Assembly: GCA_028692535.1 (NCBI GenBank)
Contig: JAQUXD010000002.1
Span: forward strand, 1 to 48,557
Length of the DNA: 48,557 bases
Direction of reading: 5' to 3'
Source: Eubacteriales bacterium
Lineage (GTDB): Bacteria > Bacillota > Clostridia > Peptostreptococcales > Anaerovoracaceae
The notes beneath the pieces were generated by a model that was not told where the DNA came from, searched no databases, and saw nothing but the letters and a program-made list of their open reading frames with translations. Both the position numbers and the translations under genes were made by a program. Positions 22,738 to 31,147 of the stretch are shown piece after piece (within the stretch, counting starts at the first letter, position 1; the number at the start of each line of letters is the position of its first letter).

Positions 22738-23852
22738 AGATCATGACGGTATTCGGAACTCGGCCCGAGGCTATTAAAATGGCACCTCTGGTCAAAGCCC
22801 TGGAACGAGAAGAAGGGATCGAATCCGTGCTGTGCGTCACCGCCCAGCACCGAAGCATGCTGGATCAGGTGCTGAACCTGTTCGAGTTGACGCCGAAATA
22901 CGACCTGGATATCATGCAGCCCGGTCAGACGATTTCCATGATCACATCCCACGTGCTCAACGGCATGGACCGGATCCTGGAGAAGGAGCATCCGGAGTTG
23001 GTTCTGGTTCATGGCGACACCTCCACGACATTTGCCACGGCGCTGTCCTGTTTTTATCATCAGATCCCCGTGGGGCACGTGGAGGCGGGGCTTCGGACAC
23101 ACAACCGATATTCTCCGTTTCCCGAAGAAATCAATCGGGTGCTCACCGGCCATATCGCCGATCTTCATTTTGCGCCCACCATCCGCAATCGGGACAATCT
23201 GCTGCGGGAAGGTCTTCCGGCAGAACGGATCTTCGTCACCGGCAACACGGTGATCGACGCTCTTCTTCAGGTCGCCGACAAGCCTTATGAATTTCAGGAT
23301 GAAGTTCTTTCAAAGATCGATTTCGCAGCAAAAAGAGTGATCACCGTTACCTGTCATCGCCGGGAAAACCTGGGCGAATACATGGACAACATCTTCGGCG
23401 CCATCGGGCAGATCGCCAGGGAATTTCCCGATGTGGAGGTCGTGTATCCTGTTCATTTGAATCCCAAGGTCCGGGAAGCCGCCCGGCGGCATTTGGGCAA
23501 GATTTCCAACGTACACCTGATACAGCCGCTTACCTATCAACCGTTTGTGCGGCTTATGGCCGGGTCTTATTTGGTCATTACCGATTCGGGCGGCATGCAG
23601 GAAGAAGCCCCTGCTCTGGGAAAACCTGTGTTGGTGGTTCGCAGAGAAACGGAACGGCCCGAAGCGGTGGAAGCCGGCACAGTGAAGCTGGCCGGTGTGG
23701 AACGGGAAACCATCTACGAGATGGCGCGAACATTGCTGACCGATCCGTCGGCTTATCAGGCTATGGCCAAAGCCGTCAATCCATACGGAGACGGGCATGC
23801 CTGCCGCCGCATCATCGATGTTCTTAAAAGAGGCGAGTTCGATGCGGAATGA
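22734..23852 (+). CDS. wecB: UDP-N-acetylglucosamine 2-epimerase (non-hydrolysing)
   Basis: A 372-residue epimerase (WecB/MnaA) converting UDP-GlcNAc to UDP-ManNAc. Motifs are FGTRPEAIKMAPL (7-19), HGDTSTTFA (93-101), GHVEAGLRT, TVTCHRREN and DSGGMQEEAP, all characteristic of the non-hydrolysing class. The ATG at 22734 overlaps the tagO stop by 4 nt. A TTG six bases upstream is a weaker alternative. With tagO it supplies the linkage disaccharide for wall polymers. Confidence 0.95.
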   Translation: MKIMTVFGTRPEAIKMAPLVKALEREEGIESVLCVTAQHRSMLDQVLNLFELTPKYDLDIMQPGQTISMITSHVLNGMDRILEKEHPELVLVHGDTSTTFATALSCFYHQIPVGHVEAGLRTHNRYSPFPEEINRVLTGHIADLHFAPTIRNRDNLLREGLPAERIFVTGNTVIDALLQVADKPYEFQDEVLSKIDFAAKRVITVTCHRRENLGEYMDNIFGAIGQIAREFPDVEVVYPVHLNPKVREAARRHLGKISNVHLIQPLTYQPFVRLMAGSYLVITDSGGMQEEAPALGKPVLVVRRETERPEAVEAGTVKLAGVERETIYEMARTLLTDPSAYQAMAKAVNPYGDGHACRRIIDVLKRGEFDAE

Positions 23853-25222
23853 ATAGATTGCGTGCGGATAAGGATTTTTACAAAACACTGGCCGCAGTCG
23901 CCCTGCCCATTGCCTTGCAGAGCCTGATTTCTTCTTCGCTTACACTGGTGGACAATCTGATGGTGGGTCAGCTGGGCGAAAGCGCGCTGGGCAGTGTGGG
24001 GTTGGCGATCCAGATCTTCCATGTACAGTGGATGGTCCTTTTTGGCTTTTGCACAGGCTGTTCTACGTTTACCACGCAGTTCTGGGGTGTTCGGGACGTG
24101 CCAAGTATCCGCAAGGTGGCGGGGTTGGGCATGACCACCTGTCTCTCGGTGAGCGCCTTCTTTTTTCTTGTAGCCGTGGCAGCTCCCGGCTTTGTCCTTC
24201 GGATTTTTACCGATATTCCGGAGGCCGTGGAAACAGGAAGCCTTTATGTGCGCATGGCCGCGCCCAGTTTTTTGTTCCTCGCTGTGACGCAACCTCTGTC
24301 GGCAACGTTCCGGGCCACACAGCAGACGAAAATCCCTCTGTATGTCTCGTCCTTTGCCTTCGGGCTCAATACGCTGCTGAACTATGTGCTGATCTTCGGC
24401 CATTTCGGATTTCCCGCCATGGGCATCAGCGGGGCGGCCCTGGCTACGATGATCTCCAGGATGGTGGAATGCGGATGGATGCTGTCGATCATTCTGTCCC
24501 GGAAAAATATTCTGTCGGGCAAGTTGAAGGATTTCTTTTCTTTCAATCTGAACTTTGTGCGCCGGGTGTTTCGAAATGCAATGCCCACCACTGTCAACGA
24601 AGGCCTGTGGGGCGCGGCGGATGCGGCTTACAATGCAGCCTATGGCCGCCTGGGCATCACGGCTTATGCGGCGGTGCAGGCATCCAGCACCATCATGAAT
24701 CTGTTCGCGTATGCGGCGTTCAGCATAGGGGATGCCTCCCTGATCCTGGTGGGCGAGCGGCTGGGCCGGGGCGACAAAGAGGGGGCCATGATCCTTTCCG
24801 GAAAACTGATCCGTGTAGGCATCACCGTGGGTGTGGTTTTCGGAGGATTCATGATCCTGTTGTCCGGACCGATCCTGGGGCTTTTCGAGTTGTCAGCCCA
24901 AGGTATTTTCCTGGCCAAACGGGTCATACTGATCAAAGGTTTGTTTTTACCGCTTGCCATGTACATCGTGATCCACATCACCGGCACGCTGCGTTCCGGC
25001 GGAGATACGAAATTTGCCATGTTTTGCGAGGTGGGAACCATGTGGTTCATCGGTGTGCCGCTGGCTTTTCTGGGGGCGCTGTGCCTGGATTTGCCGGTAT
25101 ACACGGTCGTGCTCATGGTCCAGGCGGAAAGTCTCATCAAGTCACTGATCCTGCAGAAACGTTACCGATCCGGGAAGTGGCTCAAAAATATGATCCAGGG
25201 GATGAATGAAGGAGGAGAATAA
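23849..25222 (+). CDS. MATE family multidrug/metabolite exporter
   Basis: A 457-residue membrane protein with about twelve helices. It opens LAAVALPIALQSLISSSLTLVDNLMVGQLG (split by helix ends), the standard MATE/DinF start, with a matching second half. MATE exporters swap Na+ or H+ for cationic drugs or metabolites and belong to the same MOP superfamily as wall-lipid flippases. Coupling to wecB by a 4-nt overlap raises the thought of an envelope role, but the sequence supports only the family. It overlaps the PhzF gene by one base (TAATG). Confidence 0.9.
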   Translation: MNRLRADKDFYKTLAAVALPIALQSLISSSLTLVDNLMVGQLGESALGSVGLAIQIFHVQWMVLFGFCTGCSTFTTQFWGVRDVPSIRKVAGLGMTTCLSVSAFFFLVAVAAPGFVLRIFTDIPEAVETGSLYVRMAAPSFLFLAVTQPLSATFRATQQTKIPLYVSSFAFGLNTLLNYVLIFGHFGFPAMGISGAALATMISRMVECGWMLSIILSRKNILSGKLKDFFSFNLNFVRRVFRNAMPTTVNEGLWGAADAAYNAAYGRLGITAYAAVQASSTIMNLFAYAAFSIGDASLILVGERLGRGDKEGAMILSGKLIRVGITVGVVFGGFMILLSGPILGLFELSAQGIFLAKRVILIKGLFLPLAMYIVIHITGTLRSGGDTKFAMFCEVGTMWFIGVPLAFLGALCLDLPVYTVVLMVQAESLIKSLILQKRYRSGKWLKNMIQGMNEGGE

Positions 25223-26103
25223 TGAAATTCTATATTGCAGATGCTTTTACCGACCAACTCTTTGGCGGCAATCCCGCCGGAGTCGTTCTGATTCCCGAGG
25301 GGGCGGATTTTCTTCCGGAGGAGATCATGCGCAAGACGGCGGCGGAACTGCGCTACTCCGAGACCGCTTTTATTCGTGCGCTGGGTGAAAACCGCTTCCA
25401 CCTCCGGTATTTTACACCGGCGGCAGAAGTGGATCTGTGCGGCCATGCGACCATCGCTTCCTTCTGTGTGCTGCAAAGCGAAGGTCTGATCGAAAGCGGC
25501 AAGACCTGCATTGCACACACCCTGGCCGGCGACCTGGAGATCCGCATCTCACCGGAATCGGTATTCATGGATATGGGCGAAGCCAAAACCTTCGGGCTTA
25601 TCGATCAAACGGATAAGCTGGAAGAGCTCTACGGAGTTATGGGGCTGGCGGCGGAAATCCCCTCTGCGGGGGGACAGCCACTTTATCCGGAAATGGTTTC
25701 CACAGGGCTGACCGATATTATGCTTGCAGTCAAAGATGAAGAGACGCTGGCGGCGATTCGGCCGGATTTCCCGGCTTTGTCGGCCCTGTCGGACGCCTAC
25801 GGCGTTACCGGCGTCCACGCGTTTACGGCTCCGGATGCCGCGGGCCGCGTGCACTGCCGGAATTTTGCGCCGTTGTACGACATCGACGAAGAAGCGGCCA
25901 CGGGGACTTCCAACGGTGCGCTTACCTATTATCTCTACAGAAAAGACTTGCTCCGCGCCGGAGACGAAAACCTCTTTATTCAGGGCGAAGCCATGGATCG
26001 TCCGTCGAAGATCCTCAGCCGGCTCACGGAAGGATCGGACGGTCTCAGGATACAAGTCGGAGGATCTGCGGTGATCCTGGCGAAAGGGAGCATTAATTTA
26101 TAA
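25222..26103 (+). CDS. PhzF family protein (isomerase/epimerase fold)
   Basis: A 293-residue PhzF/DapF-fold protein. GGNPAGVVL (15-23), the catalytic Glu47 in RYSETAF, GHAT (74-77) and ATGTSNGAL near 232-240 mark the family. PhzF itself isomerises dihydrohydroxyanthranilate, but most members, including this one, have no known substrate. No other phenazine gene is nearby, so phenazine synthesis is not suggested. It is the last gene of the truA-tagO-wecB-MATE run and its start overlaps the MATE stop by one base. Confidence 0.88.
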   Translation: MKFYIADAFTDQLFGGNPAGVVLIPEGADFLPEEIMRKTAAELRYSETAFIRALGENRFHLRYFTPAAEVDLCGHATIASFCVLQSEGLIESGKTCIAHTLAGDLEIRISPESVFMDMGEAKTFGLIDQTDKLEELYGVMGLAAEIPSAGGQPLYPEMVSTGLTDIMLAVKDEETLAAIRPDFPALSALSDAYGVTGVHAFTAPDAAGRVHCRNFAPLYDIDEEAATGTSNGALTYYLYRKDLLRAGDENLFIQGEAMDRPSKILSRLTEGSDGLRIQVGGSAVILAKGSINL

Positions 26104-26113
26104 GGCATATTTT

Positions 26114-26232
26114 GGATTTATTGCCGATTAGGAGATAAAAATCCCACCCCTTGAGAAATATCTTTTCGATCATTTGGAATTGTTCCGATATGGGTGGAAA
26201 ATCATCGGAATTTCGAATCGAGGGGTTGTTTT
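26114..26232. repeat. Nested inverted repeats between phzF-like gene and V-ATPase promoter
   Basis: This otherwise empty stretch has three dyads. GGATTT (26114-26119) pairs with AAATCC (26139-26144). ACCCCTTGA (26146-26154) pairs with TCGAGGGGT (26218-26226, one G-T). TTCCGAT (26183-26189) lies inside with ATCGGAA (26204-26210). TTGTTTTC follows. It may be an elaborate terminator of the upstream operon or a structured RNA. It lies upstream of the predicted V-ATPase start site. Confidence 0.5.
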
Positions 26233-26233
26233 C

Positions 26234-26262
26234 TTGCATGTTGCAGCCATACTTGCTATAAT
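26234..26262 (+). promoter_or_regulatory. Promoter of the V-type ATPase operon
   Basis: TTGCAT (26234-26239), 17-bp spacer, consensus TATAAT (26257-26262). Transcription would start near 26269, giving a leader of about 110 nt before the first start codon. Confidence 0.8.
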
Positions 26263-26296
26263 TTTAACAAAAGTTACACAAGTCTGGAGGCAAAAC

Positions 26297-26355
26297 AGAA
26301 CAGGAAGAAACCGGCGAGGCGCAAGCGAAAGTGGGTCCGATCCTGTTTTATTTTT
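26297..26355 (+). promoter_or_regulatory. Possible attenuator/structured leader of the V-ATPase operon
   Basis: AGAACAGGA (26297-26305) pairs with TCCTGTTTT (26341-26349, one G-T) around a 35-nt loop, then ATTTTT follows. The loop is GC-rich and contains a possible GCAA tetraloop hairpin. This has the form of an intrinsic terminator inside the leader, 24-30 nt before the first gene. Sodium-sensing riboswitches are known before such operons, but I cannot match the consensus by eye. Confidence 0.5.
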
Positions 26356-26378
26356 CGGGCGCGAAGGAGGAGATCCGA

Positions 26379-26690
26379 TTGGCGATAGAAAAAGTTTTGG
26401 AGATCAGAGAAGTCGAAGCGGAAGCACAAAAGATTCGTGCGGATGCAACAGACCAGGCGAAAAAGCTCATGGAGGAAGCTCGGCAGGACTTGATCGATGT
26501 GGCGGCCAAAGGCGAAGATCAGATCGCTGATATTTTCAGAGATAAGCTGGCAAAGGCCGAATCCGAGGCAAAGATCATCTACAACAGCGTTCTTTTAAGC
26601 GCGGAAAAGGATTGCGAGCTGCTTCAATCCCGGGCAGAAAAGAAAAAGGCAAAAGCCGTTGCCGTCATCATGGAAAGGATCGTGAATTAG
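26379..26690 (+). CDS. V/A-type ATPase subunit H/G (peripheral stalk)
   Basis: A 103-residue, highly charged, helical protein (IEKVLEIREVEAEAQKIRAD and similar heptads) matching the small peripheral-stalk subunit (NtpF/AhaH) that pairs with subunit E as a coiled coil. The start is TTG at 26379, set by AAGGAGG about eight bases before it. An in-frame GTG at 26331 lies in the leader hairpin and is less likely. It is the first gene of the nine-gene operon and its stop abuts subunit I. Confidence 0.8.
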   Translation: MAIEKVLEIREVEAEAQKIRADATDQAKKLMEEARQDLIDVAAKGEDQIADIFRDKLAKAESEAKIIYNSVLLSAEKDCELLQSRAEKKKAKAVAVIMERIVN

Positions 26691-28682
26691 TTGGCTATCG
26701 CTAAAATGGAAAAGCTGGCTGTCATTGGGCTTTCCAGTGAACAAGGCGCTTTCATAGAAGAGCTCATGCGCCTGGGCGTGGTGCAGATCAACGCTCAGGA
26801 ATCCAAGCTCTGCGACGAAAAGTGGAATGGGTTGATTCAAAAGGATGACGCCGGCAAATGGGTGTCCAAATGGGAAGCCGAATTGGACCGCATCGAAAAT
26901 GCGCTTATCCTGCTGGATCGGTTTATCGACAGAAAAGCACCTCTTATTCGGGAACGCGCCAGAATCAGCGAGCGGGAGTTCGACTCCACACTGGAATATG
27001 AATACGAGATCCGCCGGCAGATGCTTAGGCTCACGAAGCTTTCCAGGCGGTACAGTCATATGCTCCTTCGGGAGAATAAAGCGATCACGGCCAGACAGGC
27101 GCTTCTGCCCTGGCAGTCCTACGACATTCCGGCGCAGGACTACAAGACCCAGTCCACCCAGGTGTGGCAGGGCGTCATTCCCGGCATGAACGATTCTGCC
27201 GATTTCCTCAAAATACTCACAGACAAGACCGGTTATGCTGATGCGGAAGTGGTGCACAGCGATAACGAACAACATTACATTTCAGTAGTTTTCTATGAGC
27301 CTGCAGCCGAAGAGGTGCAGTGCGTTCTTCGAGATCTGGGCTTCAACCGGATCGCATTGCCCATCAACAGCGGTTCCGTCAAAGAAGCGATCGAAGAATT
27401 AGAGGCGCAGCTGGATGCGCTTCGGGACGAAAGAAAATCCATAGTGGAGCAGGTCCGCTCCTTTGAATCCTTTGAACCCACACTTAAAATGTACTATGAC
27501 GAGATTGCCATGCGCAAAGACCGCGCAGTGATCCGTGAAAAGTTTCTCGTGACAGACAGCACGTTTTATTTGGAAGGCTGGTATCCGAAAATAGCCAGAA
27601 AGAAAGTGGAAGCCCTGCTTCTGGATAGAAACTGCTATTACGAGATCACGCAGCCCGGGAAGGAAGAAGAGACGCCGGTCCTGCTCCTGAACAAAGGAAT
27701 CGTTCAGCCTTTTGAGGCCATCACCAAGCTCTACTCTCTCCCGGCCTCCCGCGGAATCGACGCCACACCCTTTTTCTCGTTTTTCTATGCCTTGTTTTTC
27801 GGCATGATGCTTTCCGATGCCGCCTACGGTATCATTATCACTGCGGGAACCTTTTTGATCCGCCGGAAATATCATTTGGAGGGCATGCTCAAGCAACTGG
27901 TCGACATGTTCTTCTTCTGTGGTATATCCACCACATTCTGGGGTCTCATGTTCGGCAGCTTTTTCGGAGACATCATTACACAGGTGTCGACGAATTTCTT
28001 CGGCCACGCCGTCCATTTCCCCACGTTATGGTTCAGTCCCATCAACGATCCGATGAAGCTGTTGTTTTTCTCTTTGGGCCTGGGCCTGATCCATGTATTT
28101 CTGGCCATGGGCATTTCGGCATATATGGCCATACGGGACGGACAGCCCATGGACGCGTTGTTCGACACAGGCTTCTGGTACATCCTGATCCTCAGCCTGA
28201 TCGGATATCTCGGCGGCGGTATGGTGGAAGGTGCTCCCGCCGCGCTCCCCGTGGTGTGCAAATGGCTTGCTTTGGGCTCGGCCCTTGGCATCGTCGCCAC
28301 CGGCGGACGTCAGAAAAAAGGCATCATCGGAAAAATCGTAGGCGGTCTCGGATCGCTGTACGGCATCACCGGTTATCTCTCTGATGTCCTGTCTTACTCA
28401 AGGATTTTGGCTCTGGGGCTGGCCACCGGGGTCATCTCTTCGGTGTTCAATACACTGGGAACGCTGGCCGGCAGCGGTCTCATGGGGGCGCTCGTCATGT
28501 TGCTGGCCTTTTGCATCGGCCATCCCTATAATATTGCGATCAACGCGCTGGGCTCATTTGTCCACTCTTGCAGACTCCAGTACGTGGAGTTTTTCGGACG
28601 GTTTTACCAGGGCGGCGGAGAAGGGTTCCGCCCGTTCTGCGAAAATACGAAATATGTCACTATTTTGAAGGAGGAACTATAA
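26691..28682 (+). CDS. ntpI: V/A-type ATPase subunit I (membrane a-subunit)
   Basis: A 663-residue subunit. Residues 1 to about 335 are a soluble, coiled-coil arm that contacts the stalks. Residues about 340-655 hold seven to eight membrane helices with FFSFFYALFFGMMLSDAAYG, which form the ion half-channels against the K ring. The start is TTG at 26691, directly after the previous stop. The resulting MAIAKMEKLAVIGL agrees with the usual family N terminus, so the later ATG at 26706 is less likely. It is part of the integral Vo motor. Confidence 0.93.
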   Translation: MAIAKMEKLAVIGLSSEQGAFIEELMRLGVVQINAQESKLCDEKWNGLIQKDDAGKWVSKWEAELDRIENALILLDRFIDRKAPLIRERARISEREFDSTLEYEYEIRRQMLRLTKLSRRYSHMLLRENKAITARQALLPWQSYDIPAQDYKTQSTQVWQGVIPGMNDSADFLKILTDKTGYADAEVVHSDNEQHYISVVFYEPAAEEVQCVLRDLGFNRIALPINSGSVKEAIEELEAQLDALRDERKSIVEQVRSFESFEPTLKMYYDEIAMRKDRAVIREKFLVTDSTFYLEGWYPKIARKKVEALLLDRNCYYEITQPGKEEETPVLLLNKGIVQPFEAITKLYSLPASRGIDATPFFSFFYALFFGMMLSDAAYGIIITAGTFLIRRKYHLEGMLKQLVDMFFFCGISTTFWGLMFGSFFGDIITQVSTNFFGHAVHFPTLWFSPINDPMKLLFFSLGLGLIHVFLAMGISAYMAIRDGQPMDALFDTGFWYILILSLIGYLGGGMVEGAPAALPVVCKWLALGSALGIVATGGRQKKGIIGKIVGGLGSLYGITGYLSDVLSYSRILALGLATGVISSVFNTLGTLAGSGLMGALVMLLAFCIGHPYNIAINALGSFVHSCRLQYVEFFGRFYQGGGEGFRPFCENTKYVTILKEEL

Positions 28683-29168
28683 ATGAATGGGATTACCTTT
28701 GACGGCATCTTCTTTGCCATGGTCGGCGCTGCGATCGCCGGGCTTGCCTGCTGCGGAAGCGCCATGGGAATCGGCATTGCCGGCCAGGCTGCTTCGGGCG
28801 TCGTGTCCGAAGATCCAAAAAAATTCGGTCAGGCGCTGTTGCTTCAGGCTTTGCCGGGCACGCAGGGTATTTACGGCCTGCTGATTGCTTTCGTCATCAT
28901 GAATAAGATCGGTCTTCTTGGCGGAAGCGGCGCGCTGGATCTGACCATGGTTCAGGGCCTGTACATCCTGGCGTCTGCCGTTCCTGTCGGTCTGGTGGGA
29001 ATCGTGAGCGGATCTGCCCAAGGCAAGGCTGCGGCGGCAGCGATCATGCTGATTTCCAAGCGTCCCGAAGAAGTGGCCAAAGGCATGGTCTATACGGCGA
29101 TGGTCGAGACCTATGCGGTTTTAGCCCTGCTGATTTCCTTCCTGATGCTGAACTCGATCCAATTATAG
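28683..29168 (+). CDS. ntpK: V/A-type ATPase subunit K (rotor ring proteolipid), Na+-type
   Basis: A 161-residue four-helix proteolipid with two hairpins. The ion site residues of the Na+ pump of Enterococcus hirae (Leu61, Thr64, Gln65, Tyr68, Gln110, Glu139) all have counterparts here: Leu57, Thr60, Gln61 and Tyr64 in LPGTQGIYG, Gln113 in SAQGKAAAAA, and Glu142 in MVETYAV. I therefore predict Na+ rather than H+ transport. GGAGG precedes the ATG, which directly follows the subunit I stop. Length equals the duplicated 16-kDa class. Confidence 0.95.
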   Translation: MNGITFDGIFFAMVGAAIAGLACCGSAMGIGIAGQAASGVVSEDPKKFGQALLLQALPGTQGIYGLLIAFVIMNKIGLLGGSGALDLTMVQGLYILASAVPVGLVGIVSGSAQGKAAAAAIMLISKRPEEVAKGMVYTAMVETYAVLALLISFLMLNSIQL

Positions 29169-29184
29169 AAAAGGATATGGTGCA

Positions 29185-29760
29185 ATGAGCATTGAGCAGA
29201 TAAAAGACAAAATATTAGAGAGTGCGCAGCAGGATGCCCGACGAATCTTTGACAAGGCAAAAATGGAAAGCCGGGCAAAGGTTTACGAGGCGCAGCGCAT
29301 TGCTGATATCAAGATTCGGGAAGCAAAGGAGAAAGCCATCGGAGATGCGACGAGACTGAAGTCCCGTAAAGAATCCATGGCGAATCTGGAAGCCCGTAAA
29401 ATGCACCTTGCCACGAAGCAGGAAGTCATTTCGGCATGCTTCGAAGAAGCTCTTGCGGAATTGAGAAAACTGCCCGAAGACCGGTATCTTCAGCTTCTGG
29501 CCCACAAGCTGGAGGAGATGGACTACCGGGAGGGAGAGATCGTACTGAACAAAAGTGACCGGGACGCCATCGGTGAAAAACTGCTGGAGCAAGTGAACCG
29601 GGACGGCCGGCATTTTGTGTTGTCTTCGGATACGCTGGATGCGCTGGGCGGTTTTGTTCTGCGTATCGGCAGGATCGAACTGGATTCCACCCTGGAGATG
29701 ATGGTGTCTTCCGTGCGGGAAGCAGTGATGCCGGAAGTGGTCTCAGCATTGTTCGACTAG
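29185..29760 (+). CDS. ntpE: V/A-type ATPase subunit E (peripheral stalk)
   Basis: A 191-residue protein with a long charged N-terminal helix (about 1-95, rich in A/E/K/R) and a globular C-terminal domain (about 100-191), as in subunit E. It forms the stator stalk with the H/G subunit and holds the A3B3 head. AAAGGA precedes the ATG. Its place between K and C matches the usual clostridial order. Confidence 0.88.
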   Translation: MSIEQIKDKILESAQQDARRIFDKAKMESRAKVYEAQRIADIKIREAKEKAIGDATRLKSRKESMANLEARKMHLATKQEVISACFEEALAELRKLPEDRYLQLLAHKLEEMDYREGEIVLNKSDRDAIGEKLLEQVNRDGRHFVLSSDTLDALGGFVLRIGRIELDSTLEMMVSSVREAVMPEVVSALFD

Positions 29761-29793
29761 ACTGCCGGCGCCTCTGGGAAAGGAGACGAGATC

Positions 29794-30807
29794 TTGCAAT
29801 ATAAAAAGGAAGATTATATATTTGTATCCTCGTGCATCCGGGGCAAAGAACGGTTTCTTCTGGATGCGAAGGGAATCTCCAGGATGACTTCGGCCAAATC
29901 TCCCCAGGAAGCGGTGCGAGTTTTGGCTGACTACGGCTATCCTGTGGAGGATACCTGCCGGGGCGGAGATCTGAGCCAGCTGGACACGTTACTCAACCAG
30001 GCCCTCAGCGGCGCTTACAAGGAAGTGATTTCCATTCTTCCCGATCCCCGGGCGCTGGACGCCTTGCTATTGATTTACGATTATCATAACATCAAGGCGT
30101 TGATCAAAGCGGAAATGGCGGGAACCGATCCCGAAGACGCTTTGGTGGATATCGGAACGATTTCTCGGGAACAGTGGATCCATATCATGAGCGAACGCGA
30201 TTTCGTGACCCTTTCCTTCACCATGAAAAGCGCCATCGAATATGCGCTGGAAAGCTTTGCGAAGTCAAAGGATCCTCAGCACATTGATTTTATCCTGGAC
30301 CGGGCCTGTTATCTTGAAATGAAGGCAAAAGCAAAAGAGTCCGGCTGCGGATTTTTGGCCGAGTATGCCGTGCTGCTCATCGATTCCATCAATGTCAAGA
30401 CTTTCGCCCGAATTCGGGAGATGAAGGGTGACTGGGTCGCTTTCAACCGGGTATTTCTGCCGGGCGGGAACATTCCGGAAAGTCTCTTCGTCAACGGTTT
30501 CGACGAAGACTATATGCACTTTGCGGAAAAGCTGCTTCCTTATCACACCTTCGAGGATGTGATGCTGCGGGGCGGCACGCAGCTGTCGGATACGGGACGC
30601 TTTACGGAACTGGAGCGACTGAGCGACAATGCGATCCTGGAGTTCGCCACCAAGGCCAAGTATGTTCCTTACGGGCTGGAGGTTCCGGCTGCCTATCTGA
30701 TCGCCAAGGAGAACGAGATCCGTCTGGTACGGATCATCATTGCCGCCTTGGAACAGGATCTGAGCGCCGACCAGCTGAATGCCAGGATAAGGAGGACCTA
30801 TGTATAA
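29794..30807 (+). CDS. ntpC: V/A-type ATPase subunit C (central stalk socket)
   Basis: A 337-residue, all-helical subunit homologous to V-type subunit d/C, which caps the rotor ring and receives the D/F shaft. ALLLIYDYHNIKALIKAEMAG in pieces near residues 91-110 and the repeated helical pattern support the call. The start is TTG at 29794, with AAAGGAG about eight bases upstream. The 3' end overlaps subunit F by 8 nt. Confidence 0.88.
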   Translation: MQYKKEDYIFVSSCIRGKERFLLDAKGISRMTSAKSPQEAVRVLADYGYPVEDTCRGGDLSQLDTLLNQALSGAYKEVISILPDPRALDALLLIYDYHNIKALIKAEMAGTDPEDALVDIGTISREQWIHIMSERDFVTLSFTMKSAIEYALESFAKSKDPQHIDFILDRACYLEMKAKAKESGCGFLAEYAVLLIDSINVKTFARIREMKGDWVAFNRVFLPGGNIPESLFVNGFDEDYMHFAEKLLPYHTFEDVMLRGGTQLSDTGRFTELERLSDNAILEFATKAKYVPYGLEVPAAYLIAKENEIRLVRIIIAALEQDLSADQLNARIRRTYV

Positions 30808-31126
30808 GATCGGAGTGATCGGTGACAAGCAGAGCGTTTCGGGCTTTCTCGCCGTGGGTCTTTCGGTTTTTCCCTGTGAAGACCTGGAAAAAGCCAAAGA
30901 GACGCTTCAGAAGCTGATCGATAAAAACGAATATGCTATCGTATATATCACAGAAAACTATTGCAAAGAGATGTCTCAGGAATTTGAAAAGTATAAGGAT
31001 TCGCAATTGCCGGCAATCATTCCCATTCCCGGAATGGACGGCAGCTACGGAGTCGGAGTGGGACGATCTAAAAAAGCGGTGGAACGCGCCGTTGGCGTCG
31101 ATATCATCTACGGGAACCAGGAGTAG
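30800..31126 (+). CDS. ntpF: V/A-type ATPase subunit F (central stalk)
   Basis: A 108-residue Rossmann-like subunit opening YKIGVIGDKQSVSGFLAVG, typical of subunit F, with IVYITENYC and the PIPGMDGSYG loop. It binds subunit D in the rotating shaft. AAGGAGG inside the end of subunit C precedes the ATG. Letter naming of small V-ATPase genes differs among species; the Enterococcus ntp letter for this subunit is G. Confidence 0.9.
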   Translation: MYKIGVIGDKQSVSGFLAVGLSVFPCEDLEKAKETLQKLIDKNEYAIVYITENYCKEMSQEFEKYKDSQLPAIIPIPGMDGSYGVGVGRSKKAVERAVGVDIIYGNQE

Positions 31127-31147
31127 AAAAGGCAGGTGAAAATAGCA

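Noticed and set aside
25222..26103. Phenazine biosynthesis locus
   Set aside because: Only a PhzF-family protein is present. Most family members are unrelated to phenazines and no other phz gene is nearby.
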